Of a stretch of 64,000 bases of DNA, positions 63,106-64,000 are shown piece after piece. A program made the position numbers and the translations under genes. How positions within the stretch are numbered: position 1 is the stretch's first letter; every line of letters begins with the position of its first letter. The stretch spans positions 372,001-436,000 of the forward strand of contig JACPNR010000004.1 in assembly GCA_016185395.1 (NCBI GenBank), read 5' to 3'. Below the pieces are notes generated by a model. That model saw only the letters and a program-made list of their open reading frames with translations, did no database searches and was not told where the DNA came from. The DNA is from Candidatus Korobacter versatilis (lineage in GTDB: Bacteria > Acidobacteriota > Terriglobia > Terriglobales > Acidobacteriaceae).

Positions 63106-64000
63106 TTACCAGTGATATTCCAGCGTGACGGTGAGCACATGCGCGTTATACGAGGGCTGGTCGGCACCTAGAAACAGGTAGCGCGCCGCCGCCGTGTCAC
63201 CCACGAGGAAGTACGGATAGAACGGGCTTGGTGACTGGACGGCCAGGTTCGCGCCGACGTTGACGCACGGCGGCAGCACCGTGACGGCGCCGGCGCCGAT
63301 GCAGCCCATGTACGGAGTCATGGCGGAGGTCTGGTAGTCGCGGTTATCGAACTGCTGATACCGGTACTCGACCTTGGGCATGATGTTCTTAGTGAGCTTG
63401 TATTTGAACGTGGTCGCGAACTCGTGGATGCGCGTGGTCGTCTCGGGATAATCCTGCGCCGTGCTGCCACCCGTCAGATTGAACTTGTCCGGGCCGGCGA
63501 GGATGGTCGGATCGCCGAGCGCACGCGAGAACACGTTGCCCTTGCCTGCCGCCAGCGAGTAGTACGGCGAGATCCACAGTTTCTTGAAGAAGAAGAAGTC
63601 CAAGCCCGCGGCGTAGGTGTCGAACACGTCGCGGTAGGTGCTCTCCCAGTCGTTGTTGGCGGTGTCGCAACCGGTGCACGTCAGGATGGTCTGCACGCCT
63701 GAAGTGGGAGTGCGACTGCGTGAGATCATCCGCTTGTGATAGGTCTCGTGTGCGTATTCAGCGAAGGCGGAAATGTTTGGAGAGAACGCATATCCGGCGT
63801 CGACGGTGTACGTCCAAGACAGGTCTTTCAGCGCCCCGTACAAGTAATAAGGGCTGGTGACACCGGGAACGAAATTCAGCGGGACCGGGCTGTTGGAGCC
63901 ACCCTTCTGGTTGAAGTCGAGCTGAGTGGTCTGGAAGCTGCTGCCGAGCGTCAGGTTCCGCCAGTTCCACTGCACCAAGGCATCGCCGCGGTCGAGCGTG
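63106..64000 (-). CDS. MtrB/PioB-type outer membrane beta-barrel protein (partial)
   Basis: The visible 298 residues are the C-terminal part of a gene that continues past the right edge. Strands alternate as in porins: LVQWNWRNLTLGSSFQTTQLDFNQKGG, LSWTYTVDAGYAFSPNISAFAEYAHETYHKRM, AAGLDFFFFKKLWISPYYSLAAGKG, HEFATTFKYKLTKNIMPKVEYRYQQFDNRDYQ, and the last strand VLTVTLEYHW ends in an aromatic as barrel termini do. The pattern and placement by multihaem cytochromes fit the decahaem-associated MtrB/PioB group. One CxxC pair (CTGC) lies in a loop. Confidence 0.7.
   Translation of the reverse strand, partial: TLDRGDALVQWNWRNLTLGSSFQTTQLDFNQKGGSNSPVPLNFVPGVTSPYYLYGALKDLSWTYTVDAGYAFSPNISAFAEYAHETYHKRMISRSRTPTSGVQTILTCTGCDTANNDWESTYRDVFDTYAAGLDFFFFKKLWISPYYSLAAGKGNVFSRALGDPTILAGPDKFNLTGGSTAQDYPETTTRIHEFATTFKYKLTKNIMPKVEYRYQQFDNRDYQTSAMTPYMGCIGAGAVTVLPPCVNVGANLAVQSPSPFYPYFLVGDTAAARYLFLGADQPSYNAHVLTVTLEYHW

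Overview
The window is GC-rich, densely packed with genes and mostly coded on the minus strand. The gene content fits a member of Acidobacteriota, probably near the Terriglobales/Korobacter type. The clues are a GTG/TTG-rich operon style, a eukaryote-like Ser/Thr kinase with a periplasmic repeat region, dispersed short repeats around metH, SdrD-like surface proteins, and multihaem cytochromes next to a bc-type complex and an MtrB-like barrel. The taxonomic call is inference from content; there is no rRNA gene.

Layout. 1-9.6 kb: a partial secreted protein, tadA, tRNA-Ser(CGA), a Ser/Thr kinase, cobalamin-dependent metH, a 0.5 kb gap with a possible structured RNA and terminator, an orphan NuoI-like ferredoxin, a peroxiredoxin-like gene with an in-frame UGA at a redox-Cys position (probable selenoprotein), and a DUF1326 protein. 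9.6-24.1 kb: a surface-glycan locus. A minus-strand operon runs neuA-neuB-neuC-neuD, a MAF/CstII-like candidate transferase, a GINT1-like protein, a methyltransferase, an acetyltransferase, a CBS-nucleotidyltransferase (PtmE-like), a LegB-like dehydratase, a flippase, a GT2 and wecB. Many of these genes overlap by 4 bp. A divergent O-antigen ligase/polymerase faces it. The set points to legionaminic-acid-type nonulosonate synthesis, although no LegC aminotransferase lies in the window.

24.1-35.2 kb: ruvC, then a RiPP locus. A 46-residue precursor (29345-29485) carries the lasso leader motif YxxPxLxxxGxxxxxT, Asp at core position 9 and a C-terminal Ser. Around it lie an asparagine-synthetase-like cyclase, an HprK-like kinase, a PRMT-like methyltransferase with a C-terminal PqqD/RRE-like segment, two oxygenases and another methyltransferase on the minus strand. 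A PF14907-type nucleotidyltransferase and an ABC-2 exporter are divergent on the plus strand. No B2 leader peptidase was found. This is the most novel region.

35.4-43.4 kb: a secreted orphan, a class A beta-lactamase-like protein, and a four-gene surface system (two spore-coat-U-like subunits, an Ig-like chaperone-like protein, and a 1073-residue outer-membrane protein with SdrD-like domains and Gly-Asn repeats). 43.4-53.3 kb: CstA with its small YbdD partner, a three-FN3 secreted protein, YjbQ, a small beta-barrel protein, and an RND efflux pair with its TetR regulator and a likely operator. 53.3-64 kb: aconitase, then a respiratory operon of a class I cytochrome c, Rieske protein, cytochrome b, 9-haem and 11-haem cytochromes (the latter fused to a b-type membrane domain) and a NapC-like 7-haem cytochrome. 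Upstream of these, running off the right edge, is an MtrB/PioB-like outer-membrane barrel. Together they suggest electron flow from quinol towards periplasmic or extracellular acceptors.
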